Below, in pieces: positions 23,849 through 31,273 of a DNA stretch of 33,384 nt. The notes beneath the pieces are model-generated. The model was not told where the DNA came from. It was given only the letters and a program-made list of their open reading frames with translations, and ran no database searches. Position numbers and translations under genes: made by a program. The stretch comes from Bacteroidota bacterium (lineage in GTDB: Bacteria; Bacteroidota; Bacteroidia; B-17B0; Aurantibacillaceae). Numbering within the stretch: position 1 is the first letter of the stretch; every line of letters starts with the position of its first letter. The stretch is from positions 1 through 33,384 of the forward strand of contig JAEZDS010000094.1 in assembly GCA_023433205.1 (NCBI GenBank). The letters are read 5' to 3'.

Positions 23849-24228
23849 TGTTCCAGTGTTTTTAAATATTGTTTCTTTAATCCCCTGAAGCTGGATATGT
23901 CTGCCTTCTGGGAATTCTTAAATCCGCATAAGACAACCAGTTTCCCGTTCGGTATTTTAATACAGTACACCCGCAAATTCTTTGTCTTAAATTCAAATTC
24001 ATTTACCCTTTCTCCTTTTGGTGTGATTTCCCTGAATTTTTCCTTTGGAAGACTCACCATATCTGCAACATAATTCATCCTTGTCAGGATAGACCTTAAT
24101 TCCGCTTTGTATACATCCTGCAGTTCATTCTCAAAACTCTGAAGCTGCCCTACGCCATTAATTACCAATTCCAGGAATACCTGGCGGCCCTTTATGGCTT
24201 CGATTGTACTAACTCCAAAGGTAGGCAT
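23845..24228 (-). CDS. HigB-like (RelE-superfamily / Gp49-like) toxin
   Basis: This 127-residue protein is first in the operon. It has an N-terminal helical part (GVGQLQSFENELQDVYKAEL) and a C-terminal beta-sheet core typical of RelE/HigB toxins (FEFKTKNLRVYCIKIPNGKLVVLCGFKN), followed by a basic helix FRGLKKQYLK. HigB-family toxins cleave mRNA on the ribosome. Toxin-first order is characteristic of higBA. The start is ATG 24228, with an 18-bp palindrome 2 bases upstream. The sequence is intact, and the stop overlaps the antitoxin start. Confidence 0.78.
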   Translation of the reverse strand: MPTFGVSTIEAIKGRQVFLELVINGVGQLQSFENELQDVYKAELRSILTRMNYVADMVSLPKEKFREITPKGERVNEFEFKTKNLRVYCIKIPNGKLVVLCGFKNSQKADISSFRGLKKQYLKTLEQ

Positions 24229-24230
24229 AA

Positions 24231-24248
24231 GTTTAGTTATAACTAAAC
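24231..24248. promoter_or_regulatory. 18-bp perfect palindrome, probable HigA operator
   Basis: GTTTAGTTATAACTAAAC is a perfect 9+9 palindrome ending 2 bases before the toxin start codon. A second inverted pair, AAACCGC (24245-24251) and GCGGTTT (24272-24278), overlaps its distal end. Position and symmetry suit autoregulation by the HTH antitoxin. The rest of the spacer up to 24506 shows no gene. Confidence 0.6.
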
Positions 24249-24482
24249 CGCTTAGAATTTTTTATGTTTTGGCGGTTTTTGTGCTGTAAATATATGATAA
24301 TCAGTGACTAACTACACTAAGCTGCTGAAATGGCACGATTCAGTCCTTGAGCTGCAGCAGTTTCAGCGGCAGGAAGTGAAAGATTCCCATTGCTGCCATC
24401 TGTTGCGGGCTTTCTTATTTAATGATTTATTGTTCCGACCAATATTAAAACACAATCCGAAGTGAGCAAAAAAAATACGAGA

Positions 24483-24505
24483 GCTCCGGCGAAAGGTCCT
24501 GCGCG
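24483..24505. repeat. Copy 3 of the dispersed motif
   Basis: GCTCCGGCGAAAGGTCCTGC lies directly after the hipT stop and matches the copy at 22822 at 16 of 19 positions, in the same orientation. Confidence 0.35.
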
Positions 24506-24506
24506 T

Positions 24507-25532
24507 TTACCCTCCGAGGTTCTTCAATATGGAAATATTCAGCCGCTTTAAATTCTCTCTGTATAAACTTCGGTATTCCTTCTTTGTTTCGTTTTCCAGG
24601 AACGAATGATCGATCAACTCATGTACTGCCTTGTGCTCTGTTCTCAAAAGGTCGAGTATTTTCTTTACCCGAGTTTCCTTGAGCCCCAGTTCCAAACCGA
24701 AATCCAGGAGATCGTCGTAAGCATAAAATCCCAGGGCCGAAAAAGAGCGGTGGTCGAACGCGTCTGGCGAAAGCCCGCCCGTTAATGCCAGCGGGGGATC
24801 ATCCACATGAATACGTGTATTGACGAGGTCGTATGCAGGACTCAGGATCATGTCGCCGTGCGGTGACTCGATGAGGGAAAAATTTTTCAGGTGCGCGTCG
24901 CCATTCGAAAAAAGATAATTAAAACCCACCAGCTTAAAGAACTTTTCAAGCTCCACTTCCGGGGCGCTGGTGAACCTGGCGATGAGCTGCCCCAGTTCAA
25001 GGTAACTGTAGTCGTACTTAAAATCGTCGCCTGCGTTCTCTCTTGTTTTGCCTGCCACCGAAGCGAAGTCTTCCTGCAGGTATTTTCCTTCCGGAAACTT
25101 AAGGTCAAATCGCCTGGTGAGGTAGGCGGGCTTTCCATTCTCAAAAAAGATCATGGCATTCTCTGCTGTAGCGATGCCGTACACCTGCCTGGCGATCTGC
25201 ATGGTGAGGTGCTCGTTGGCGGGCACCTGGCTCACTTTTTTAATGTCGCGGGGAATGGGTTTCAAAATGTACTGGCCCTGCTCTCCTGCTTCGGTAAGTC
25301 TCAGCTTGTTTTTGATGAGGATGAGAGAAAGTTTTTCCTGCACACCTGATATGGAGATGCGCTTGCGGTTCTCAATGAATTTTTCCTGACCCGGACCTTC
25401 CACATCGGGCGAAACGAATGGCAGCACGTGATGCACTTTTTTTCCATCGAATAAGCGCTTCAGCACAGCGCCGCTGTATGTGGAGAAACCTTCTTTTAAG
25501 GAGCCAGGACAATATTTCAGCTCCAGGTTCAT
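24507..25532 (-). CDS. hipT: HipT-like serine/threonine kinase toxin (HipA C-terminal kinase)
   Basis: This 341-residue protein contains the kinase core of HipA but lacks its N-terminal subdomain, which is encoded by the preceding gene. The Gly-rich loop reads RISISGVQEKLSL, with the SIS serines at 60 and 62; in E. coli HipT the equivalent serines are autophosphorylated. Further features are the ATP-site Lys in YILKPI (K91), the catalytic Asp in SNGDAHLKNFS (D212) and the Mg-binding Asp in SPAYDLVN (D235). E. coli O127 HipT phosphorylates tryptophanyl-tRNA synthetase; the target here is inferred at best. It overlaps hipS by 4 bases and has no visible lesion. Confidence 0.88.
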   Translation of the reverse strand: MNLELKYCPGSLKEGFSTYSGAVLKRLFDGKKVHHVLPFVSPDVEGPGQEKFIENRKRISISGVQEKLSLILIKNKLRLTEAGEQGQYILKPIPRDIKKVSQVPANEHLTMQIARQVYGIATAENAMIFFENGKPAYLTRRFDLKFPEGKYLQEDFASVAGKTRENAGDDFKYDYSYLELGQLIARFTSAPEVELEKFFKLVGFNYLFSNGDAHLKNFSLIESPHGDMILSPAYDLVNTRIHVDDPPLALTGGLSPDAFDHRSFSALGFYAYDDLLDFGLELGLKETRVKKILDLLRTEHKAVHELIDHSFLENETKKEYRSLYRENLKRLNISILKNLGG

Positions 25533-25864
25533 GACTTCTGGTTATTGTTCAGGGGCCTCACGGTCACGGCGCCGATGGTTTCACTGCTGCCGGTGGCAAG
25601 CAGCAGGCCGAAAAAATCGTTCTCGTCTATGCGAAGCTGCCGGCACTGTACCTGCTTGTTCACACCCTCGCTCAGCATATTAAAAAAGAAAGGAAAAAAT
25701 GTTTTTGAGCGGTACTCCTGTCTGGTCTTTGGCAGCGTAACGCTGATGGCTTTTTTTTCCGGGTTCTGATAATATGCATCGTCGTAACGAAAAATAAATT
25801 CGTTTTCAGTGCGTGAGAGGGTGCCCACGGGCTCATCATTTATGTACACGATCCCTGAAGACAT
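25529..25864 (-). CDS. hipS: HipS-like protein (HipA N-terminal subdomain 1)
   Basis: This 111-residue protein corresponds to the small N-terminal domain of HipA (Couple_hipA): GIVYINDEPVGTLSRTENEF, then KKAISVTLPKTRQEY, FFPFFFNMLSEGVNKQ, DENDFFGLLLATGSSETIGA and VTVRP. In HipBST systems this separate polypeptide is the antitoxin that blocks HipT. No Trp is present; as I recall, the E. coli protein uses a Trp to block the kinase, so the contact may differ here. Start codon and hipB stop share one base (TAATG), and the stop overlaps hipT (ATGA). Confidence 0.85.
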   Translation of the reverse strand: MSSGIVYINDEPVGTLSRTENEFIFRYDDAYYQNPEKKAISVTLPKTRQEYRSKTFFPFFFNMLSEGVNKQVQCRQLRIDENDFFGLLLATGSSETIGAVTVRPLNNNQKS

Positions 25865-26070
25865 TATTTTGTTTTAATGCTGAGCTGCACTTCCATGCCA
25901 AGCACCCGGGCCAGTTTGTTGAGCGTATTCAGGGAAGGATTTCCCTCCCCATTCTCGACCTGGATGATCGTGCGAAGACTAACCTCTGCCAGTTCAGCCA
26001 GATCTTTCTGCTGCAGACGCAAAATGCCTCGTCTTTCCCTGATCAATTCACCTATTTCCAGTGCGCTCAT
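25864..26070 (-). CDS. hipB: HipB-like XRE DNA-binding protein
   Basis: This protein of about 68 residues has a canonical HTH: IGELIRERRGILRLQQKDLA, then ELAEVSLRTIIQVENGEGNP and LNTLNKLARVLGMEVQLS. ATG 26070 is preferred; a TTG two codons upstream (26076) is the alternative. It is first in the hipBST operon. HipB of this family represses its operon and boosts HipS neutralisation of HipT. Inverted repeats upstream (26107-26205) are candidate operators. Confidence 0.88.
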   Translation of the reverse strand: MSALEIGELIRERRGILRLQQKDLAELAEVSLRTIIQVENGEGNPSLNTLNKLARVLGMEVQLSIKTK

Positions 26071-26629
26071 GTGCAATTAAGTACATATCTGATACAAGAT
26101 AAGAAATTTATCCAAATAGTATATGCGTAAACGCACTATAATACACTTTATGTGGAACATAGACTCGCTAAGTTCAAAAAACGGATAAAAGTGTATTATA
26201 ATACATTTTGCGCTAATATTTTTCAATATTTACCTGTCGTGTTAAAATCTGATTATCGCTTCAGTTATGAGCGGGCATTGAACAAGATCAATGTGTGCCA
26301 GACTGACATTTGGATCTTGCCCTTCCAAATGAGCTACTTCCAATTTCTAAAAAAAGAGTGGCATTCGCTTTACATACAAATGAAAAGTGACGGGACCTTA
26401 CACAAGATCGTGAGTATTGTATAAAAGATCAAGAGGAATGCAGTGGCGCGGTAAAAGGACGCGCAAAATAATTGAAGATTTGACTGCTTCTCAAGATAAA
26501 GTAAAGCACCTGTTTCACTGAAAAAGTGAAAGAAGAGTATTGCGTGTTATCTAGTGATATGCATAAAGCTATCACTCTTATTCCAACAAATGAATTTTGT
26601 TAAGTTAAGAACGAAACTCCGCTTTGTCC
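26071..26629. other. 559-base AT-rich spacer without a convincing gene
   Basis: Apart from the repeats near hipB, this spacer holds one open frame (26152-26424, plus, GTG start, 90 residues). It begins inside the repeat region, resembles no family I know and is not supported as a gene. Small hairpins are at 26512-26530 (TTTCAC/GTGAAA) and 26553-26576 (AGTGATA/TATCACT). The latter may help end transcription of the minus-strand aminopeptidase gene. Confidence 0.5.
26137..26205. promoter_or_regulatory. Inverted repeats upstream of hipB, candidate operator
   Basis: TATAATACACTTT (26137-26149) and AAAGTGTATTATA (26188-26200) are perfect 13-bp inverted arms. The right arm lies in a 14-bp palindrome, TGTATTATAATACA (26192-26205). 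TTTATCC (26107-26113) and GGATAAA (26183-26189) form another inverted pair containing the TATCC/GGATA half-sites known from E. coli HipB, but at a much larger spacing. No exact TAnnTTTG box is present. Confidence 0.45.
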
Positions 26630-28627
26630 TCACAACCCACACTTCACCAGCTTTTCGGTTTTCTGCAGTAAGCCCTGCGCATTGTATAAACTGATAAAAT
26701 AAATGCCGCTGGCTTCTCTGCCAATGTCTATTTGGTTTTGTTCGTTCAGTTCTCCTGCCACAATCTCTCTGCCATGCAGGTCCCGCACGGCAAAAGATCC
26801 TTCAAGCTTGTGGGGATTATAAACAACAAATTCTCCTGTTCCGGGATTCGGTCCAACCTGGATGCTACCATAATAATTTATATTGCTGAGCTCGGCTATT
26901 CCTGTGTTCAGGTCGCGCTTTGGCCCGATAAGACTATTGATTAGCCAGTTGTGATCCTGGTCAACCCTTATCACCACAAGCGGAGCGCCAATGTTAACGG
27001 TGTAATGTTCTACGGCCTCATCGTGCATGAGAATAATGGTTGTATCGGGTTTGCCGGTTCTTTTGAACAGATATTCCACCGGGGTTATAAAAAGTGGGGT
27101 TACCGAGGGTTTGGTAGTGGTTTGCGTTACCCTCATATAAACATTGTTATTGTCGAAATCGTAACTAACATCAAATATGGGGAAACCTTCTCCATAATAC
27201 CACTGGTCAAAAAATTGCGTGGGATCGATCCCTGTAAAGTTGTGGTAATAGTTTTTAAAGTCTTCGGCTGAGGCTGTGCTGTTCTTATAAGTATTCTGGA
27301 AGCCACGGAGCGCACCAAAAAAAAGCGAATCGTTGTTAGTCTCAAACCTGAGGGTGTGAATAATTGCCCCGCCTTTGTCGTAGGTAAGCGTGGAATTGAA
27401 GATCCTGCCGGTGTTGAGGGTGTCTGCGCCGCCGAAATGAACACTGCCTCCCAACAGGCCCTTTACACTGTTGTGGGCTTTGTTCAGGTGAGTGGCGAAA
27501 TTCTGTGGATCGAGAAATTCGTTTGCCAGGTGTTCAGAATAAGAGGCAAATCCCTCATTGATCCATATATCTCCCCAGCTTTTGCAGGTTACATTGTTGC
27601 CCCACCACTGATGCGCAAGTTCATGTGCATTAAGCCAAAAGAGAAAAAAGAAGCCCTGGCTGGTCATGGTCTGGTGCTCCATGCCTCCTCCGATTGGCAC
27701 TGTGCAGTGTCCGTACTTCTCCCGGTGAAAGGGGTACATTCCGAATACTTCAGAAAAAAATTCGATCTGATCGGCGACACGGTTCAGCTGAGGTTTTTCC
27801 CAGGTGTGCCAGGCGTTATCATTTAGCGCCGGGGCGTACACGAAATTCTGAACGAGTATTGAATCATTAAGGTACTTTGGCTTCGCGTAAAAGTTATACT
27901 CCTTGTATTTTGATACCGCAACAGAGATCAGGTAATAATCAATTGGCGTGCGGGACTTCCACTCATAACGTTTTTTCGTCCCCAGATCTGTAATATTTTC
28001 CAGGGTTCCGTTCGATCCCGCCATGTTCGCCGAATCGGTGGTAACAAAAACCCAGCTCGAGTCGATCTTGTCGGTAAGCTCCTGTTTACACGGCCACCAG
28101 TGATAGGCAACAAAGGGCTGGCTCAGGCTCCATGTTACACCCTGTCCATAATCCCACTCCTGAGCATTGCTGAAACCACTGCCAATAGCTGCGCCACCGC
28201 TGGGTGGAGTGCCTTTGTACCAGACCTGTGCCGTAAAGGTGCTGCCAGCGGGTAATGGCGAGGTTAAGCCAACTTTTACCATGCTGTCTTCTCTTATCAC
28301 CGGCAGATTTTGTCCGTTAAAATAAACTGAATCAACAGTCATTACCTGGTGCAGCAGAACAACAAATGTGTCAAGAGGGGGAGTGGTAACCACCCCAATG
28401 GATTTTACATTTCCACTGATATATTTGGTGTTGTTCTCCAGCGCAAGATCCAGATGCACAAACCGCAGATCGTAGCGGTTAGAAAAGTTGGTAGCTGAGG
28501 AGGCGGATGTTTTCTGGTTATGGGCTGCGGTTGCCAGACCTGCCTTTATTTTATGGGCTGAACAATGGTGTTGCACCTGCGAAAATGTAAAAACAGGCAG
28601 CATACAAAGAAGGATCAATATTCTCAT
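26630..28627 (-). CDS. Secreted M1-family (gluzincin) aminopeptidase with T9SS sorting domain
   Basis: This 665-residue metallopeptidase has a signal peptide ending in TFSQ (about 16). An N-terminal beta domain follows (YDLRFVHLDLALENN ...). The M1 catalytic signature is GGMEHQTM and HELAHQWW (H335, E336, H339), with the third zinc ligand E358 in WINEGFASY. The C-terminal 80 residues are a T9SS type A domain (QVGPNPGTGEFVVY ... GIYFISLYNAQG). It likely trims peptides outside the cell and complements the reprolysin-like protease at 9224-11458. It is divergent from hemE. Confidence 0.93.
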   Translation of the reverse strand: MRILILLCMLPVFTFSQVQHHCSAHKIKAGLATAAHNQKTSASSATNFSNRYDLRFVHLDLALENNTKYISGNVKSIGVVTTPPLDTFVVLLHQVMTVDSVYFNGQNLPVIREDSMVKVGLTSPLPAGSTFTAQVWYKGTPPSGGAAIGSGFSNAQEWDYGQGVTWSLSQPFVAYHWWPCKQELTDKIDSSWVFVTTDSANMAGSNGTLENITDLGTKKRYEWKSRTPIDYYLISVAVSKYKEYNFYAKPKYLNDSILVQNFVYAPALNDNAWHTWEKPQLNRVADQIEFFSEVFGMYPFHREKYGHCTVPIGGGMEHQTMTSQGFFFLFWLNAHELAHQWWGNNVTCKSWGDIWINEGFASYSEHLANEFLDPQNFATHLNKAHNSVKGLLGGSVHFGGADTLNTGRIFNSTLTYDKGGAIIHTLRFETNNDSLFFGALRGFQNTYKNSTASAEDFKNYYHNFTGIDPTQFFDQWYYGEGFPIFDVSYDFDNNNVYMRVTQTTTKPSVTPLFITPVEYLFKRTGKPDTTIILMHDEAVEHYTVNIGAPLVVIRVDQDHNWLINSLIGPKRDLNTGIAELSNINYYGSIQVGPNPGTGEFVVYNPHKLEGSFAVRDLHGREIVAGELNEQNQIDIGREASGIYFISLYNAQGLLQKTEKLVKCGL

Positions 28628-28756
28628 CTCTTAATAATAATTGATGCAAGATACTGGTAAAAAACAATCCCTTCCTGTATTTTGTACAAGTGGCAAATCA
28701 GGTGCCCGGCAACGAATAACCGGTAAACGTGAGGGCGAAATTGTTGCAGATTCCCT

Positions 28757-28764
28757 TACCTTTG
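28757..28764 (+). promoter_or_regulatory. TAnnTTTG promoter box of hemE
   Basis: TACCTTTG matches the -7 element exactly and ends 5 bases before the hemE ATG at 28770. Transcription would start at or next to the start codon, giving a leaderless or nearly leaderless mRNA. It also argues against the in-frame ATG at 28641. Confidence 0.5.
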
Positions 28765-28769
28765 CCGCC

Positions 28770-29795
28770 ATGTTAAAAAATGATCTATTATTACGCGCGG
28801 CCCGTGGAGAGCAGGTTGAAAGGGCGCCCGTGTGGCTGATGCGTCAGGCCGGAAGAGTATTGCCAGAGTACCGGGCCACCCGCTCACGGGCTTCAGGTTT
28901 TGTTGATTTTGTTAAAAATCCCGAGCTCGCCTGCGAGGTAACCATTCAGCCCGTTGATATTTTAGGTGTTGACGCTGCCATCATTTTTAGTGACATTCTG
29001 GTGATACCCGAAGCCATGGGATTGCCTTATAAAATGATTGAAGCCAAGGGGCCCTGGTTTGAAAAAACAGTAAATAGCAGCGCAGATGTAGGGGCATTAC
29101 AGGTAGCTGACCCCTCAAAACTGGATTATGTGATCCAGGCAATAAAACTCACAAAAAAAGAACTGAATGCCCGCGTGCCGCTGATCGGTTTCGCCGGTGC
29201 TCCGTGGACCATTCTTGCCTATATGACAGAAGGCAGTGGCAGCAAAACTTTCAGCAAAGCAAAAAAATTCCTTTATACACAACCTGATGTTGCGCATAAG
29301 CTTCTTGAAAAAATTACAGCCGGCACAATCAGCTACCTGAAAGCACAGGTGCAGGCAGGTGCCGACCTGGTGCAGCTCTTCGATTCATGGGCCGGAGTGC
29401 TCAGCCAGGAAATGTACAGGGAGTTCGCCCTTAAATATATCGCGCAGATCTGCGACGCACTTTCTCCGCTGGTGCCGGTTACTGTTTTTGCCAAAGACGC
29501 GCATTACCTTGTTCCCGACCTGGCGCAAACCAGCTGCAGTGTAATTGGTCTCGACTGGACAATAAACGCAAAAGTTGCCAGAAAAGAATCGGGCAGGAAA
29601 TCGCTGCAGGGCAATGCTGATCCGTGCCTGCTTTACGCCGGCGAAGAAAAGATAAAGCAGGAAACAGAATCAATGCTCGAAACTTTCGGCAGAGAGAGGT
29701 ACATCTGTAACCTGGGACATGGCTTGTATCCTGATATTGACAAGGAAAAAGTAAAGCTGTTTGTGGAGCTGGTGAAATCTTACCGCTGGAAATAA
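28770..29795 (+). CDS. hemE: Uroporphyrinogen decarboxylase
   Basis: HemE removes the four acetate carboxyls of uroporphyrinogen III to give coproporphyrinogen III in haem synthesis. Signature 1 is PVWLMRQAGRVLPEYR (20-35), with the substrate-binding Arg residues. The catalytic Asp is D75 in IIFSDILV, and signature 2 is GFAGAPWTILAYM (140-152). From ATG 28770 the protein has 341 residues, normal for the family. The frame is open back to 28641, but the extra 43 residues do not resemble HemE and span the promoter box. Confidence 0.96.
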   Translation: MLKNDLLLRAARGEQVERAPVWLMRQAGRVLPEYRATRSRASGFVDFVKNPELACEVTIQPVDILGVDAAIIFSDILVIPEAMGLPYKMIEAKGPWFEKTVNSSADVGALQVADPSKLDYVIQAIKLTKKELNARVPLIGFAGAPWTILAYMTEGSGSKTFSKAKKFLYTQPDVAHKLLEKITAGTISYLKAQVQAGADLVQLFDSWAGVLSQEMYREFALKYIAQICDALSPLVPVTVFAKDAHYLVPDLAQTSCSVIGLDWTINAKVARKESGRKSLQGNADPCLLYAGEEKIKQETESMLETFGRERYICNLGHGLYPDIDKEKVKLFVELVKSYRWK

Positions 29796-29863
29796 TCCCG
29801 ACCTGACTGACAGTGCCCGCTTTTTGAGCTGAAACTGTATATTTATGACCGCGACCCTACAGC

Positions 29864-31273
29864 ATGAGGAGTTTATTAAACAGAATGTCTGATCAGCGTT
29901 TTCTCAGAAAACCTTCCATTCTTGTAATTGTATTCTCTGCCTGTTTTATTTTTTGGTTCGTTGATTTCTGGCGTCCATACAACGCGGCTAAAAACCACAA
30001 TCAGTTTGTATGGGATGTGCTCAATTATTACAGCTATCTGCCTGCCACATTTTGTAACGATGGTTCTTATCAGTTCTTTAATGGCGGCGATTCCATCTTT
30101 ATGCCTTATGCCCCCGATGGTGATCCCATGCCTAAAACCACCTACGGCATGTCGTTGCTTTATTCACCTTTTTTTGCGATAGGATATGGCTTCGCGGTGA
30201 TTCAGGACAATGCTCTTACAGGTTTCTCTGAGCCATTTGCTACAGGCATTCACTGGGGTTCTATAATATACGTGCTGCTTGGCATTGTCTTCCTGAGAAA
30301 ATTTCTGCTGTATTATTTTAATGAGGTCGTCACAGCCATTACACTGGTGGCCGTTTTATATGGAAGCCTTTTGTTTATGTATGGCTTCGCCCATGCTGAA
30401 ATGCCTCATGGTTATCTGTTCACCATTTACAGTGCGCTGCTACTGGCCACACACCACTGGCATCTTCGACCCACTTATATCAAAACGATCCTTGTTGGTT
30501 TGCTGGTAGGGATCGCAGTGCTGATAAGACCAACTGAGATCTATTGCGTGTTGTTTTTTGTTTTCTGGAATGTGAGAACCTGGAGGGAACTTGGAACAAA
30601 GGCACGTTTTTTTCTGAGCCACTGGCGGCATATGGTTCTGTTTGCTGTTGTTTGTTTCCTGTATTGGGTGCCTCAAATGATCTTCTGGTATAACCGCACC
30701 GGTTCACCGATTTACTTTTCGTACCCGGGAGAAGGTTTTTTCTGGAACGATCCGCAGATCATCAATATACTTTTTAGTTACCGCAAAGGCTGGATAACCT
30801 ATACACCTTTGGTGATCATGGCATTCGTGGGTTTCTTTTTTGTGCGCCGCGAATTTCCGGTTTCAAAATGGTTACTGTTTGGCGTAACAGCGCTTCTTAT
30901 CTATGTGTTGAGTTGCTGGTGGGACTGGTTCTTTGGCGGCTCCTTTGGAGCCAGGGCCTTTTGCCAGTTCATTGCTTTTCTTGCAATACCAATTGCCTCA
31001 CTGTTTGATCATTTGCTGTATTCAGAAAAAAAGTTTGTGATGCGCGGCGCGGTAACATTGCTCAGCTTCGTTTATTTATTCTCCTGTGTATGCCAGAACA
31101 TCGGCCATACTTACCATTTTCTGCACAACCGCATTCACTTCGACAGCATGACAAAAGCTGTTTACTGGGATGTTTTTCGGACCTACCAGTTCAGTGACTA
31201 TTTTGATTACTGGCACAGGCTTGATCCGCCCGATTACGACAAAATGAGAAGCGGGGAGGACCGTGACCTTTAA
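29864..31273 (+). CDS. Multi-pass membrane protein, probable GT-C-type glycosyltransferase
   Basis: This 469-residue protein has roughly ten hydrophobic segments, the first at about 18-36. The first periplasmic loop has WDVLNYYSYLPA with D51, the position where GT-C enzymes keep a catalytic acidic residue. No specific family can be named. The stop overlaps the next gene, a GT2 dolichyl-phosphate-sugar-synthase-like enzyme, by 11 bases. This pairing suggests that it uses the lipid-linked sugar made by the neighbour to glycosylate a lipid or protein outside the membrane. This is inference from context and topology. Confidence 0.65.
   Translation: MRSLLNRMSDQRFLRKPSILVIVFSACFIFWFVDFWRPYNAAKNHNQFVWDVLNYYSYLPATFCNDGSYQFFNGGDSIFMPYAPDGDPMPKTTYGMSLLYSPFFAIGYGFAVIQDNALTGFSEPFATGIHWGSIIYVLLGIVFLRKFLLYYFNEVVTAITLVAVLYGSLLFMYGFAHAEMPHGYLFTIYSALLLATHHWHLRPTYIKTILVGLLVGIAVLIRPTEIYCVLFFVFWNVRTWRELGTKARFFLSHWRHMVLFAVVCFLYWVPQMIFWYNRTGSPIYFSYPGEGFFWNDPQIINILFSYRKGWITYTPLVIMAFVGFFFVRREFPVSKWLLFGVTALLIYVLSCWWDWFFGGSFGARAFCQFIAFLAIPIASLFDHLLYSEKKFVMRGAVTLLSFVYLFSCVCQNIGHTYHFLHNRIHFDSMTKAVYWDVFRTYQFSDYFDYWHRLDPPDYDKMRSGEDRDL

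Noticed and set aside
26152..26424. Open frame of 90 residues on the plus strand in the hipB-M1 spacer
   Set aside because: It starts with GTG inside the inverted-repeat region, resembles no known family and lies in AT-rich spacer where such frames arise by chance.
28641..28769. N-terminal extension of hemE from ATG 28641
   Set aside because: The extra 43 residues do not resemble HemE and cover the exact TAnnTTTG box; ATG 28770 gives the normal length.
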